In this document: positions 26,672 to 37,712 of the stretch, piece by piece | Position numbering within the stretch: the first letter of the stretch is position 1 | Layout: the number at the start of each line of letters is the position of its first letter | Source: Gammaproteobacteria bacterium | GTDB taxonomy: Bacteria; Pseudomonadota; Gammaproteobacteria; Steroidobacterales; Steroidobacteraceae | NCBI GenBank assembly: GCA_027366635.1 | Contig: DAHXNE010000092.1 | Coordinates: forward strand, 1 to 56,648 | Length of the DNA stretch: 56,648 nt | Reading direction: 5' to 3' | The notes under the pieces: model-generated | The model's database searches: none | The model's input: only the letters and a program-made list of their open reading frames with translations | What the model was told of the DNA's origin: nothing | Position numbers and translations under genes: made by a program

Positions 26672-26935
26672 ATGGCCAAAGGCCAGTCGCTCCAAGATCC
26701 GTTTCTGAACGCGCTGCGCAAAGAGCGGATACCTGTGTCGATCTATCTCGTCAACGGCATCAAGCTGCAGGGCCAGATCGACTCATTCGACCAATTCGTC
26801 GTGCTGCTGAAGAACAGTGTCAGTCAGATGGTTTACAAACACGCCATCTCCACGGTCGTGCCGGCCCGCAATGTCAGGCTGACCACCGAGGAGGAAGGCG
26901 TCGTGGAAACCGTCGTCGAGACCGTCGTCGAGTGA
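26672..26935 (+). CDS. hfq: RNA chaperone Hfq
   Basis: 87-residue Sm-like protein that forms a hexamer and pairs small RNAs with mRNAs. Residues 1-65 are almost identical to enteric Hfq: [38 protein letters not shown] and [12 protein letters not shown], including the proximal-face FDQF and KH residues. The C-terminal tail is different: [17 protein letters not shown], an acidic tail built from a repeated VVET unit that comes from three near-identical 12-base DNA repeats (26900-26932). An excellent AAGGAGA ribosome site precedes the ATG. Confidence 0.97.
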   Translation: MAKGQSLQDPFLNALRKERIPVSIYLVNGIKLQGQIDSFDQFVVLLKNSVSQMVYKHAISTVVPARNVRLTTEEEGVVETVVETVVE

Positions 26936-26971
26936 GCCGCGCCGCCTCGCGCCCCCGCCGGGAATCAATTC

Positions 26972-29574
<2,603 letters not shown>

Positions 29575-29756
29575 GTTCAGTCAGTCTCGAGCGGAAACGT
29601 CTGCGCGCCGTTCCCGATGGCGCTCGCCGTGACGGGCGCGGTGCGCCAAGCTCGCGGTGCCGCCGCGGCCAGAGGTGCGCGCCGAGGCTGGATCTATCGG
29701 GGTGTTCTGCGGTCTAATGATCGCGTAAGGCGCAGCGTAACTTCGAGGTGATCGCC

Positions 29757-30305
29757 ATGCGGTCCACCATGTCGTCTCGATGGGTTGCGGCGGTCCTGGC
29801 CGCCGCGCTGTGGTACGCGCCCGCGTGGGCGGCCCAGCCCCCGCGGACCGTTCATGCGGTGTGGGTGTCCCGCCAACTGAAATTCACCTATCAGGGATTC
29901 ACGACGCAGTACAACTGCCGCGGTCTGAAGGACGCGATCACCCATCTGCTCGCCCGGCTCGGCGCGCGCAAGTTGCGGGTGCGGGATTGTCCGCTGGAAA
30001 ACCAAATCATCCCGTTCCCGTCGGTGCGGGTGACGATGCGGGTGTTGGTGCCCGCCGCGCCCGCCGCGCGCGGGCCGCTCGTCAGCGCGCGCTGGCGCAA
30101 GGTGCGGCTCTTCCCCAGCACGTATCTGAGCGGCAATTGCGATCTCATGACGGAGTTCCGCCATACGTTCCTGCCCTTGTTCGCCGCGCGCCACATCGAG
30201 ATGGACGCCACCTGCGTCCCGAACCAGCACATCATCGGCAACAGCCTGTACGCCGATGTGCTGGTCCCGGGTGTCCGCGCGGTCGGTGCGCTCGAGCGTC
30301 ACTGA
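29757..30305 (+). CDS. secreted four-cysteine protein of unknown function
   Basis: 182 residues with a clear signal peptide (WVAAVLAAALWYAPAWAAQ, cleavage expected after AWA). The mature part has exactly four cysteines, in YNCRGL, VRDCPLEN, SGNCDLM and DATCVPNQ, suggesting two disulfide bonds in the periplasm or outside the cell. The pattern with a FTTQYNCRGLKDAI helix and LLARLGARKLRVRDC looks like a conserved proteobacterial hypothetical family, but I do not know a function. The ATG at 29757 has GAGGTGA 5 bases upstream. It ends 24 bases from the M48 peptidase gene, which is convergent. Confidence 0.72.
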   Translation: MRSTMSSRWVAAVLAAALWYAPAWAAQPPRTVHAVWVSRQLKFTYQGFTTQYNCRGLKDAITHLLARLGARKLRVRDCPLENQIIPFPSVRVTMRVLVPAAPAARGPLVSARWRKVRLFPSTYLSGNCDLMTEFRHTFLPLFAARHIEMDATCVPNQHIIGNSLYADVLVPGVRAVGALERH

Positions 30306-30329
30306 GCGGGCGCAGAGGCGCTCAAACTG

Positions 30330-31574
30330 TCACGGCGAGGCGCAACGCAGCCGGGCGATCCGCTCGAGGGCGGGCGGGTGCGAATAGTGGATCGCCGCAT
30401 ACAGCCGGTCCGGCGTGAGCGTGCTGGCGTTGCTGCGGTAGAGCTTCACCAGCGCCGAGACCAGCTGGCGCGCATCGGCGTGGCGGGCGGCGAAGCGATC
30501 GGCCTGGAACTCGTGCCGGCGTGACCACATCGCGCCGAGCGGCGTGGCGAACTCCAACACCACGGGTGCGGCGAGGGCGAACAGCAGCAGCGCCGCGTGC
30601 GGCGAGGGGTGCGGGACTCCGAGGGCGGCATAGAAGGCGCTGTGGCGCGCCAGCCATCCGAGCAGCGCGAAACCCACGAACAGCGTCGCGATCGACACCG
30701 CCAGCATCGAGCGCACGTGATGCAGGCGGAAGTGTCCCAGTTCGTGCGCCAGAACGGCTTCGATCTCCGGGGGCTCGAGGTCTTGGAGCAGAGTGTCGAA
30801 GAACACGATGCGCTTGTGCCGCCCGAATCCGGTGAAGTAGGCGTTGCCGTGCGCGGAGCGGCGCGAGCCGTCGATCACGAACACGCCGTTCGAGTGGAAG
30901 CCGCAGCGCGTGAGCAGCGCATCGATGCGGGCGCGCAGCGCCGAGTCGGCCAGCGGCGAGAAGCGGTTGAACAACGGCGCGATCAGCACCGGCCAGGCCC
31001 AGCTGAGCGCGAGCATCAGCGTCACGCAGCCCCCGAACGCCCAGAGCCACCACGCCGGCCCGGCGCGCATCATCAGCCACAGCGCGCCGAGCACCACCGG
31101 TCCCCCGAGCAGTCCGGCCAGCGCGATCTGCTTGAGCAGGTCGGTGAGGAACACCGGCACGGTGGTGCGGTTGAACCCGAAGCGCGCCTCGAGCCGGAAG
31201 GTCCGCCAGAGCGACAGCGGCAGGTTGACCCCCAGGGCCACGGCGGCCACGGAGGCGATCACCGCCAGCCCGAGCCACGGCTCGGTCCAGCCGGTGCGCC
31301 GCCACAGCGCGTCGAGCCCGGCGATGCCGCCGCCGACGGTCAAGCCGAGCGTGACCAACGCATCGATCAGCGTGGCGATACGCCCGAGGCGCGCCTTGGC
31401 CACGGTGTAATCGGCCGCCTTGCGATGCGCCTCGGGGGTGATCTGGCCGGCGAAGGGCTCGGGTACGTGCGCACGGTGCGCGCGCACGGCGTTGATCTGC
31501 CGGCCGGCGAGCCACAACTCGAGGCTCGCGCCCGCGGCCACGAGCGCGATGAACACGGCCGTGAAGGCGCTCAT
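30330..31574 (-). CDS. M48 family zinc metallopeptidase (Ste24/CAAX protease-like)
   Basis: 414-residue integral membrane peptidase. The zinc site is HELGHFRLHH with the third ligand in EFQADRFAA. About seven hydrophobic segments are visible; the N-terminal half resembles the M48 N-terminal membrane domain (AGRQINAVRAHRAHVPEPFAG, then several helices). Relatives include eukaryotic Ste24 and bacterial quality-control proteases. It is the last gene of the minus-strand operon that starts at hpnI and begins 19 bases after the ferritin-like gene. Whether it serves hopanoid biology or general membrane protein quality control is unknown. Confidence 0.9.
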   Translation of the reverse strand: MSAFTAVFIALVAAGASLELWLAGRQINAVRAHRAHVPEPFAGQITPEAHRKAADYTVAKARLGRIATLIDALVTLGLTVGGGIAGLDALWRRTGWTEPWLGLAVIASVAAVALGVNLPLSLWRTFRLEARFGFNRTTVPVFLTDLLKQIALAGLLGGPVVLGALWLMMRAGPAWWLWAFGGCVTLMLALSWAWPVLIAPLFNRFSPLADSALRARIDALLTRCGFHSNGVFVIDGSRRSAHGNAYFTGFGRHKRIVFFDTLLQDLEPPEIEAVLAHELGHFRLHHVRSMLAVSIATLFVGFALLGWLARHSAFYAALGVPHPSPHAALLLFALAAPVVLEFATPLGAMWSRRHEFQADRFAARHADARQLVSALVKLYRSNASTLTPDRLYAAIHYSHPPALERIARLRCASP

Positions 31575-31593
31575 CGGCGCTGCCCGGGCGCGC

Positions 31594-32457
31594 TCAGAGA
31601 CGCGCCGGTAACAGCCGGTACAGCGCGCGCGCGATGGCCGGCACGAGGCGCGGGCGCACCAACCGGGCGTCGTACTGTCCCATGCGCCGGTCGTTCTCGC
31701 GCAGGCAGGTCTCGAGCAGGCCGTGCAGGGTCACCGGCGGGCCGATGTCCTGGTGCGCCGTGAGCGTGAAATTCTCGCTCGATTCGCGCGCGCCGCCGCC
31801 GAGGCTGCGCGCGGTCTGCGCGCGCGAGGCGACCTGCTTGAGAATGATCCAGCCGCAGCGCAGGCGGAACGCGGGACGCCGCCACCAGGGCAGCTCGGCG
31901 CGGCGCACCTTGATCCAGTTGACGAAGAACAGGATGTGGCGCACCTCTTCCTCCATCACCGGCTCGAATACCTCGACCAGCGCGGCGGGAAAGAATCCCG
32001 AATCGCGCGCCAGCGCGAATAGCCCGAAGGCGAAGAACGAATCGAAGCACTCGCCGAAGCCGGCGAAGAGAAAATCATCCTCCAGGTCGCGCGGCGCGTA
32101 CGGCGCGGGAAACTCGATCGGAATCCGGTAATGCGCGGTCAGCGCCGCGAGCAGGCGCGCATGGCGCTGCTCCTCGAAGCCCTGCAGCGCTATGGCGCGC
32201 TGCAGTTGCGGGTCGCTCTCCAGGGCCGCGGCGGCCGTGACGGTGTTGGAAGTCACGTTCTCGGTCGCGACCGCCTCCTGCCAGAACGGCAGACCCGTCA
32301 GGCGGTGCAGCTCCTCGGCAGACAGCGCCGGCCAGTCGATCCGTTCCGGGTCGTATTCGCGATGGGTGTCGATGAAGAACTGCGCCAGCAGCCGTTTGTG
32401 CTGTGGCGACCCGAAGCGGACGGTGGCGGTCTCAAAGTCGGCTGGAACTACGGACAT
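31594..32457 (-). CDS. ferritin-like diiron protein, possible hopanoid-modifying oxygenase
   Basis: 287 residues, from the ATG at 32457 with GAAGGGA 8 bases upstream. Four carboxylate/histidine positions fit a four-helix diiron centre: Glu66 (ATENV), Glu96-x2-His99 (EEQRH), Glu136 (FGECFD) and Glu171-x2-His174 (EEEVRH). Such sites occur in ferritins, fatty-acid desaturases and hydroxylases. The start lies 26 bases inside the end of hpnL, so it is translationally coupled to a hopanoid gene. There is no signal peptide; a hydrophobic stretch FFAFGLFALARDSGFF may contact membrane. The function is not known. An oxidation or desaturation of a hopanoid or a lipid is inferred from position only. Confidence 0.72.
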   Translation of the reverse strand: MSVVPADFETATVRFGSPQHKRLLAQFFIDTHREYDPERIDWPALSAEELHRLTGLPFWQEAVATENVTSNTVTAAAALESDPQLQRAIALQGFEEQRHARLLAALTAHYRIPIEFPAPYAPRDLEDDFLFAGFGECFDSFFAFGLFALARDSGFFPAALVEVFEPVMEEEVRHILFFVNWIKVRRAELPWWRRPAFRLRCGWIILKQVASRAQTARSLGGGARESSENFTLTAHQDIGPPVTLHGLLETCLRENDRRMGQYDARLVRPRLVPAIARALYRLLPARL

Positions 32458-33415
32458 GTTGCAATTCCCTTCTTCCCTCACTCCAGTACCAGGATAGCAG
32501 CGCCGGCACACCAAAGAGAATCTCCCGCATGCGCTTGGTCAACGCGAGGGCGAGGGCCATCTGCGGATCGATCCCGAGGAGGCTGCCGATTCCAACCAGC
32601 GTGACCTCCTGCACTCCGATGCCGGCGGGCACCACAAAGATAAAATTGCGGGCCGCCTGGGTGAGGCTTTCCAGCACGATCGCCGTCTCGAAGCCCACCG
32701 GATGTCCGAGCCAGCGCAGCGCCAGCCAGGTCTCGGCGGCGCCGGCTGCGAGTCCGGCGACCTGCCACTGCAGTGTGAGCGCCCAACGCGTCCAGTCGCC
32801 GATCAGCGCGCGGATCGCCGCATCGAGCGCGGCCCACTTGCCGTTGAGGAATCGCAGCATCTCCTCGCCGAGCATGCGCACCGCGACGTGCTCCAGACGC
32901 TCGAACAGCGAGCCGTAGTGCAGCAGGACGGCCAGCGTCACGATCACCGGCAGAAACGCGGCCAGACCGATCAGCACGGCGCTCTGCGAGTGCACCGTGC
33001 CGCACAGGCTGAGCAGACAGGTGACGCCGACCAACACGAACAGGTACTGGCTGAACAGCGTCAAGAGAATCTCGGTGGTGACACTGGCGGCGGCGGTCAC
33101 ACCGTCGACACCGCTCGCGGCGAGCAGCCGGATGCCCACCAGCTCGCCGCCGATGTTGGCGACTGGCAGGAGACGATTGATCGCCTCGCGCACCGCGGCG
33201 ATCCAGAACAACCGTCCGGCCTTGACCCGCTCGGGAATCAGCGCCCGCCAGCCGCGCGAGTCGAGCAGAATCGGCACGGCATGCAGCGGCGCCAGCCACA
33301 GCAGCACCCAGCCGGCGTGCTCGATGGGCGTGAGGATGGCGGTGCCTTCGTGCACGATCAGCCCGATCAGCAGCGCCAGGCCCGCCAGCAGCGCGATGCG
33401 AAACACTGTCTTCAT
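32432..33415 (-). CDS. hpnL: HpnL, hopanoid-associated membrane protein (LPG synthase TM-type)
   Basis: 327-residue inner-membrane protein with about eight membrane segments, related to the membrane domain of lysylphosphatidylglycerol synthases and to MprF flippases. Characteristic features are REAINRLLPVANIGGELVGIRLL, ASVTTEILLTLFSQYLF and VPAGIGVQEVTLVGIGSLLGI. It belongs to the HpnL family found beside hpnI, hpnJ and hpnK. The biochemical role is not settled; moving or presenting hopanoid is a guess. I chose the ATG at 33415, which overlaps the hpnK stop as ATGA. Its end overlaps the next gene by 26 bases. Confidence 0.87.
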   Translation of the reverse strand: MKTVFRIALLAGLALLIGLIVHEGTAILTPIEHAGWVLLWLAPLHAVPILLDSRGWRALIPERVKAGRLFWIAAVREAINRLLPVANIGGELVGIRLLAASGVDGVTAAASVTTEILLTLFSQYLFVLVGVTCLLSLCGTVHSQSAVLIGLAAFLPVIVTLAVLLHYGSLFERLEHVAVRMLGEEMLRFLNGKWAALDAAIRALIGDWTRWALTLQWQVAGLAAGAAETWLALRWLGHPVGFETAIVLESLTQAARNFIFVVPAGIGVQEVTLVGIGSLLGIDPQMALALALTKRMREILFGVPALLSWYWSEGRRELQHVRSSSRL

Positions 33416-34281
33416 GCGGCGCGGCGTGACTCGCCGCTCGAGCGCAGCGAATCGGTCAGGGCGCGGAAGCCGCCGGTGCGGGCGCCCGAGGCGCGCACGG
33501 CGGCGCGCACGCGCGCGCTGAGCAGCGCTTGCAGTTCGTCGCGATGGCGGTAGGCGCTCATGCCGGGCGTCAACCCGTCGCGCGTCGCGGGGTGCAGATA
33601 GATCTCGGTGAGGCCCTCGGGCAGCTGGGCGAGAATCTCGAGCAGCCGGGCCTCGTCCATGGCGCCGCTGGTCGAGATCCCGAAGACCGTCTGGTTGCAC
33701 TCGACGCCGGCGGCTCTGAGCCGCCGGCGCATCAGCGCGAGCCACGGTGTGAGCAGCGCGCCGGCGAGCCCGCCGCCGACGCGGCGCGCAACCCACAGCG
33801 GCTCGCGCGGCCAGCGCATCGGCGGCGCGCCGTATTCGGCCCCGATCGCAAGCAGCATGCCGAGTACCGTCGGATGCAGGTGAAAGTGCTTGTGCGCGTT
33901 CACGTGATCGAGCGTAAGCCCGGTGGCGGCGAAGGCCGCGAACTGCGCCCGGATCTCCGCTTCGAGCTGCCGCCTGACGCGCGGCAGCGCGAAGAAGCGT
34001 GCGCCCTCGCGCGCCATACGGTTCGGGAAACGGCCCGCGCCGTCGACCAGTGCCGGAATGCGCCGCGGCGGGAGCACCGCGTGTCCATCGGCGAGGACGA
34101 CATGCAGGCCCACCGCCAGCTCCGGCAGCGCGCGAGCGCGCCGCACGCCGTCATCGGCGGCAGCCTCCGCCACCATCAGGCTCGTCGCGGTGAGTACGCC
34201 CTGAAGGAAGGCCTGCTCGATGGCTTCGTTGACCGCCTCGTGCAAACCGAAATCGTCGGCGGTGACGACCAGGGCCCTCAA
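33412..34281 (-). CDS. hpnK: HpnK, hopanoid-associated deacetylase (YdjC-type)
   Basis: 289-residue polysaccharide-deacetylase-like enzyme of the HpnK family. In characterised species HpnK removes the acetyl group from N-acetylglucosaminyl bacteriohopanetetrol to give the glucosamine form. The metal site is seen in VTADDFGLHEAVNEAI near the N-terminus and HVNAHKHFHLHPTV in the middle; ATSLMV and IYLHPATRDGL are also typical. I chose the TTG at 34281, which gives MRALVVTADDFG, the family start, 10 bases after hpnJ ends. The frame remains open to 34338, but that extension reads as serine-rich sequence inside hpnJ and is unlikely. Confidence 0.88.
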   Translation of the reverse strand: MRALVVTADDFGLHEAVNEAIEQAFLQGVLTATSLMVAEAAADDGVRRARALPELAVGLHVVLADGHAVLPPRRIPALVDGAGRFPNRMAREGARFFALPRVRRQLEAEIRAQFAAFAATGLTLDHVNAHKHFHLHPTVLGMLLAIGAEYGAPPMRWPREPLWVARRVGGGLAGALLTPWLALMRRRLRAAGVECNQTVFGISTSGAMDEARLLEILAQLPEGLTEIYLHPATRDGLTPGMSAYRHRDELQALLSARVRAAVRASGARTGGFRALTDSLRSSGESRRAA

Positions 34282-34291
34282 CTGGGCGGGC

Positions 34292-35716
34292 TCAAGCCTC
34301 GTGCGCGTTGAGGAAGCGGAAGAACTCGACCCCCTCACGCAACCGCCGCTTGGTCATTTCCCAGCTGCGCAGCATCTCGCCGGTCAGCTCGGCGATCTTG
34401 CGCGGACGGAAATAGAACTGCTTGTAGAAGGTCTCGACCGCGTGATAGATCTCTTTGGCCGGCAGGTGCGGATAGCTGATCGGTGCGAGCTGAATGCCGC
34501 GGTCGTTGACCAGGTTGAGGTTCTCGTACGCGGTGAGCCAGCCGTTCTCGACCGCCTCCTCGTACAGCTGCGTGCCCGGATACGGCGCGGCCAGTGACAC
34601 CTGGATGGTGTGCGGATTGATGTCGACGGCGAACTGGATGGTTTCGCGGATGGTGTCGGCGGTCTCCCCGGGCAGCCCCAGGATGAAGGTGCCGTGGATG
34701 GTGACGCCGAGCTTGCGGCAGTCGCTGGTGAAGCGGCGCGCGATGTCGGTGCGCAGGCCCTTCCTGATGTTGTGCAGGATCTGGTCGTTGCCGGACTCGT
34801 AGCCGACCAGCAGCAGCCGCAGGCCATTGTCCTTCATGATCTTGAGCGTCTCGTACGGGACGTTCGCCTTGGCATTGCACGACCAAGTGACCCCGAGCTT
34901 GCCGAGGCCGCGGGCGATCTCCTCGACGCGCGGGCGGAAGTCGGTGAAGGTGTCGTCGTCGAAGAAGATCTCCTTCACCTGCGGCATGTTCTCCTTGATC
35001 CAGCGCACCTCGTCGATGACGCTGGCGGCGCTGCGCACGCGGTAGCGGTGGCCGCCGACGGTCTGCGGCCAGAGGCAGAACGTGCACTTGGAGCGGCAGC
35101 CGCGGCCGGTGTAGAACGAGACGTAGGGGTGCTGCAGATAGCCGATGAAGTAGTTCTCGATGGTCAGATCGCGCTTGTAGACCGGGGTTACCCACGGCAG
35201 ATCGTCCATGTTCTCGATCATCGCGCGTGGCGCGTTGTGCTCGATCGTGCCGTCGGCCCGACGGAAGGACAGGCCGGTAATGTCCTTGAAGGGCCGACCC
35301 TCGGCCACTTCCTTGCAGGTGTAGTCGAATTCCTCACGGGCCACGAAGTCGATGGCGCTCGAGGCGCTGAGCGAGCCGGCCGGATCGACCGCCACCTTGG
35401 CCCCGACCATGCCGACGAGCAATCGCGGGTTCTCTTCTTTCAGCAGCTCCGCCACTTTCGCATCCGTCGGAAACGACGGCGAGCTGGTGTGCATCACCAC
35501 CAGATCGTATTGGCGCGCCAGCGGCAGCACATCCGCCATCGACAGTCCGTCGGCGGGAGCATCGAGCAGCCGGCTATCGCTCACCAGTGCGGCCGGCTGA
35601 GCGAGCCACGTGGGGAACCAGAAAGAGCGGATCTCGCGCTTGGCCTGATAACGTGAGCCTGCCCCACCATCGAAACCGTCGAAGGAAGGGGGGTGCAGAA
35701 AGAGGGTTCTCATCAT
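34292..35716 (-). CDS. hpnJ: HpnJ, B12-binding radical SAM enzyme for BHT cyclitol ether
   Basis: 474-residue radical SAM protein of the HpnJ family. Residues about 1-160 form a B12-binding-like domain with a family-typical LFLHPPSFDGFDGG start. The radical SAM cluster is CRSKCTFC (Cys207, Cys211, Cys214), followed by FDDDTF, LVGYESGNDQIL and GTFILGLPGET. In characterised hopanoid producers HpnJ rearranges the glucosamine headgroup to the five-membered cyclitol ether of bacteriohopanetetrol. It starts 12 bases after hpnI and is followed by hpnK. Confidence 0.92.
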   Translation of the reverse strand: MMRTLFLHPPSFDGFDGGAGSRYQAKREIRSFWFPTWLAQPAALVSDSRLLDAPADGLSMADVLPLARQYDLVVMHTSSPSFPTDAKVAELLKEENPRLLVGMVGAKVAVDPAGSLSASSAIDFVAREEFDYTCKEVAEGRPFKDITGLSFRRADGTIEHNAPRAMIENMDDLPWVTPVYKRDLTIENYFIGYLQHPYVSFYTGRGCRSKCTFCLWPQTVGGHRYRVRSAASVIDEVRWIKENMPQVKEIFFDDDTFTDFRPRVEEIARGLGKLGVTWSCNAKANVPYETLKIMKDNGLRLLLVGYESGNDQILHNIRKGLRTDIARRFTSDCRKLGVTIHGTFILGLPGETADTIRETIQFAVDINPHTIQVSLAAPYPGTQLYEEAVENGWLTAYENLNLVNDRGIQLAPISYPHLPAKEIYHAVETFYKQFYFRPRKIAELTGEMLRSWEMTKRRLREGVEFFRFLNAHEA

Positions 35717-35728
35717 GACTTCTCGTCC

Positions 35729-36877
35729 TCAAGTAACGGGGCGGGCGGAGCCATCGCGAGCCACCCGGTATCGCGCATGGCGCCATTGAACTTCGCGCGT
35801 CGCGAAGCCCCAGCACCACAGCGCAAGGCCCAATAGGTCGCTCACCGGCAGCAGCCACAGGCGGCGCCAGGATCCGGTCCGGCGGGCGCCTTGGGCGCCG
35901 GCTGCGAAATGTAGCATTACGCGGGCCGTTGCGGTGGCGATCAGTAGGGCCAGGGCGGTCGGTCCGCCGTCGGCCAGCGCGTAGCCTAGTACCGCCATGG
36001 GCACGCTGAAGGTGAGGACCAGGCTGGCATAGCCGGCCGGTCGTACGGCCCGGATCGTGCGCAGCCAGCGGGTCTCATGCTGCACCAGGGCGCGCCATCC
36101 CGGCTCGTCGACCGTCGTCTCCACGACGACAGGGGAGAGCACCGTGCGCAGACCGCGGCGGCGGGTGAGCTCGCCCAGGCGATAGTCGTCCGCGAGCTGA
36201 TCGGCGATGGCGGCGAATCCGCCGATGCCCTCGAGCACCGATCGGCGCAAGGCGATGGTGGCTCCAAAGGCGAACGCCCGGGAGCCGAACCAGGAAGCCA
36301 CCCGTACCGAGGGCATGAACCAGTCGTTCACGAACAGCGCGCCGAGCTCGGAATACACGCCCGCCGCGCCCACGGAGCGGCCCGGCCGGCCGCGGTACGG
36401 GCATGTGACGATCCCGACGGTGGGATCCGCTAGGGGGGCGCACACGGCCGCCAGATACCCCGGGGGCACGTGTACGTCGCTGTCGGCGAGCACCAGATAG
36501 TCATGGCGCGCCACGCGCATCATATTGATCAAGTTGCTGACTTTGGCGCTGTGCCCATGGCGGCTGGAATCGACGACGACGGTGGTGTCGAGCGCCGGAT
36601 AGCGTGCGCACAGCGCTTGGACGATCGGCAGGGCCGGATCGGCCGGATCCTGCACGCCGAAGATGATTTGCGCGCTCGAGTCACACTGTGCGCACAGACT
36701 GTCGAGCGCCTGCTCGAGCCCCGGCTCCGCTCCGCACAGTGGCTTGAGAACCGTCACCGGAGGGGGCTGCCCGGCGGGATGGGGGAAGCCGCCGATGCGC
36801 GCTCGCCGCACGGCCAGATAGGCTGTGACCGAATAGCCGAACACGAGAATGCCAAAGAATAGACCCGGATCCAGCAT
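35729..36877 (-). CDS. hpnI: HpnI, hopanoid glycosyltransferase
   Basis: 382-residue membrane glycosyltransferase of the ceramide glucosyltransferase-like GT2/GT21 type. HpnI attaches N-acetylglucosamine to bacteriohopanetetrol in characterised species. The N-terminal membrane helix is followed by PPPVTVLKPLCGAEPGL, the donor-site DSDVHVPPGYL, DDYRLGEL and HETRWLRTIR (QxxRW-like). The C-terminus holds two or three membrane helices. It is the first gene of the minus-strand operon, divergent from idi across a 155-base region. A TTGGCA with TCCTAT 17 bases on is a weak promoter candidate there. Confidence 0.9.
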   Translation of the reverse strand: MLDPGLFFGILVFGYSVTAYLAVRRARIGGFPHPAGQPPPVTVLKPLCGAEPGLEQALDSLCAQCDSSAQIIFGVQDPADPALPIVQALCARYPALDTTVVVDSSRHGHSAKVSNLINMMRVARHDYLVLADSDVHVPPGYLAAVCAPLADPTVGIVTCPYRGRPGRSVGAAGVYSELGALFVNDWFMPSVRVASWFGSRAFAFGATIALRRSVLEGIGGFAAIADQLADDYRLGELTRRRGLRTVLSPVVVETTVDEPGWRALVQHETRWLRTIRAVRPAGYASLVLTFSVPMAVLGYALADGGPTALALLIATATARVMLHFAAGAQGARRTGSWRRLWLLPVSDLLGLALWCWGFATREVQWRHARYRVARDGSARPVT

Positions 36878-37032
36878 GGTGCCGTCAAGGAGTGATAGTG
36901 AACGTGGAGCCGGTTATCATGTCCATAGGAATCCCTACGCCGCAGGCTGCCAATGAGCGACAGAACCAGAGGGTTTCAAATCCGTGAAAGACGTATAGGG
37001 TACACGCTCGGGCCTGCGTCGGGGGCAACGGC

Positions 37033-37635
37033 ATGATGGATCAGAACGAAGCTTCCCGTGAACTGTTGCCGGCAGGCGACAGCGTGGTCGGGAGCGAGTC
37101 CCTTATTCTGGTCGACGACAACGATGACGAGGTCGGCTACGCGAGCCGGACTCGCTGTCACGAGGGCTCGGGGCTGCTGCACCGGGCGTTCTCGCTCTTC
37201 ATCTTCAATGACCGCGGCGAGCTGCTGGTCCAGCAGCGTGCAGCGGGCAAGCGGCTCTGGCCGCTATACTGGTCCAATAGCTGCTGCAGTCATCCGCGCC
37301 GAGCTGAGAGCTTGGACGTGGCGATTCATCGGCGGCTCGGCGAGGAGCTCGGGCTCAAGTGCCCCTTGCAGTTTCTATTCAAATTCAAGTATCAAGCACA
37401 ATTCGACGGAGCGGGTGCCGAGCATGAGCTGTGCTCGGTATTCATCGGGCGCTCGGCTGGGCCGGTGCGGGCCAATGCAGCGGAGATCAGGGCTTGGCGC
37501 TGGATCGGACCCGAGGCACTCGATGCCGAGATGCGCGGTGCGGACACCGCGCGCTTCACACCTTGGTTCACCCAGGAGTGGGAGCGGATCAGGCTGGATC
37601 ACCAGGCGGCCGTGCGTGCGCTGGTGCACGGCTAG
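37033..37635 (+). CDS. idi: isopentenyl-diphosphate delta-isomerase, type I
   Basis: 200-residue Nudix-fold enzyme that interconverts IPP and DMAPP. The catalytic Cys lies in NSCCSHP (residues about 91-97), the catalytic Glu in HELCSVFIG and the metal ligands in HRAFSLFIFNDRGELLVQQR and the Nudix-like helix DVAIHRRLGEELGL. It is the first gene of the plus-strand hopanoid operon, so it probably supplies DMAPP for farnesyl diphosphate made by ispA four genes on. The start is the ATG at 37033; MDQNEAS from the next ATG would also work. Confidence 0.92.
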   Translation: MMDQNEASRELLPAGDSVVGSESLILVDDNDDEVGYASRTRCHEGSGLLHRAFSLFIFNDRGELLVQQRAAGKRLWPLYWSNSCCSHPRRAESLDVAIHRRLGEELGLKCPLQFLFKFKYQAQFDGAGAEHELCSVFIGRSAGPVRANAAEIRAWRWIGPEALDAEMRGADTARFTPWFTQEWERIRLDHQAAVRALVHG

Positions 37636-37652
37636 ATGAGGAAACAGGCAAC

Positions 37653-37670
37653 AGCCCCGCTGGCGGGGCT
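37653..37670 (+). repeat. GC-rich hairpin between idi and hpnH
   Basis: AGCCCCG and CGGGGCT form a perfect 7-base stem around CTGG in the 77-base gap between idi and hpnH. There is no following T-run, so it is not an ordinary terminator. It may stabilise or process the mRNA between the isomerase and the rest of the operon. Confidence 0.4.
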
Positions 37671-37712
37671 GGCCGGCGGCCCGGGCGCCGGTACAACACT
37701 GGGAGACGGATT

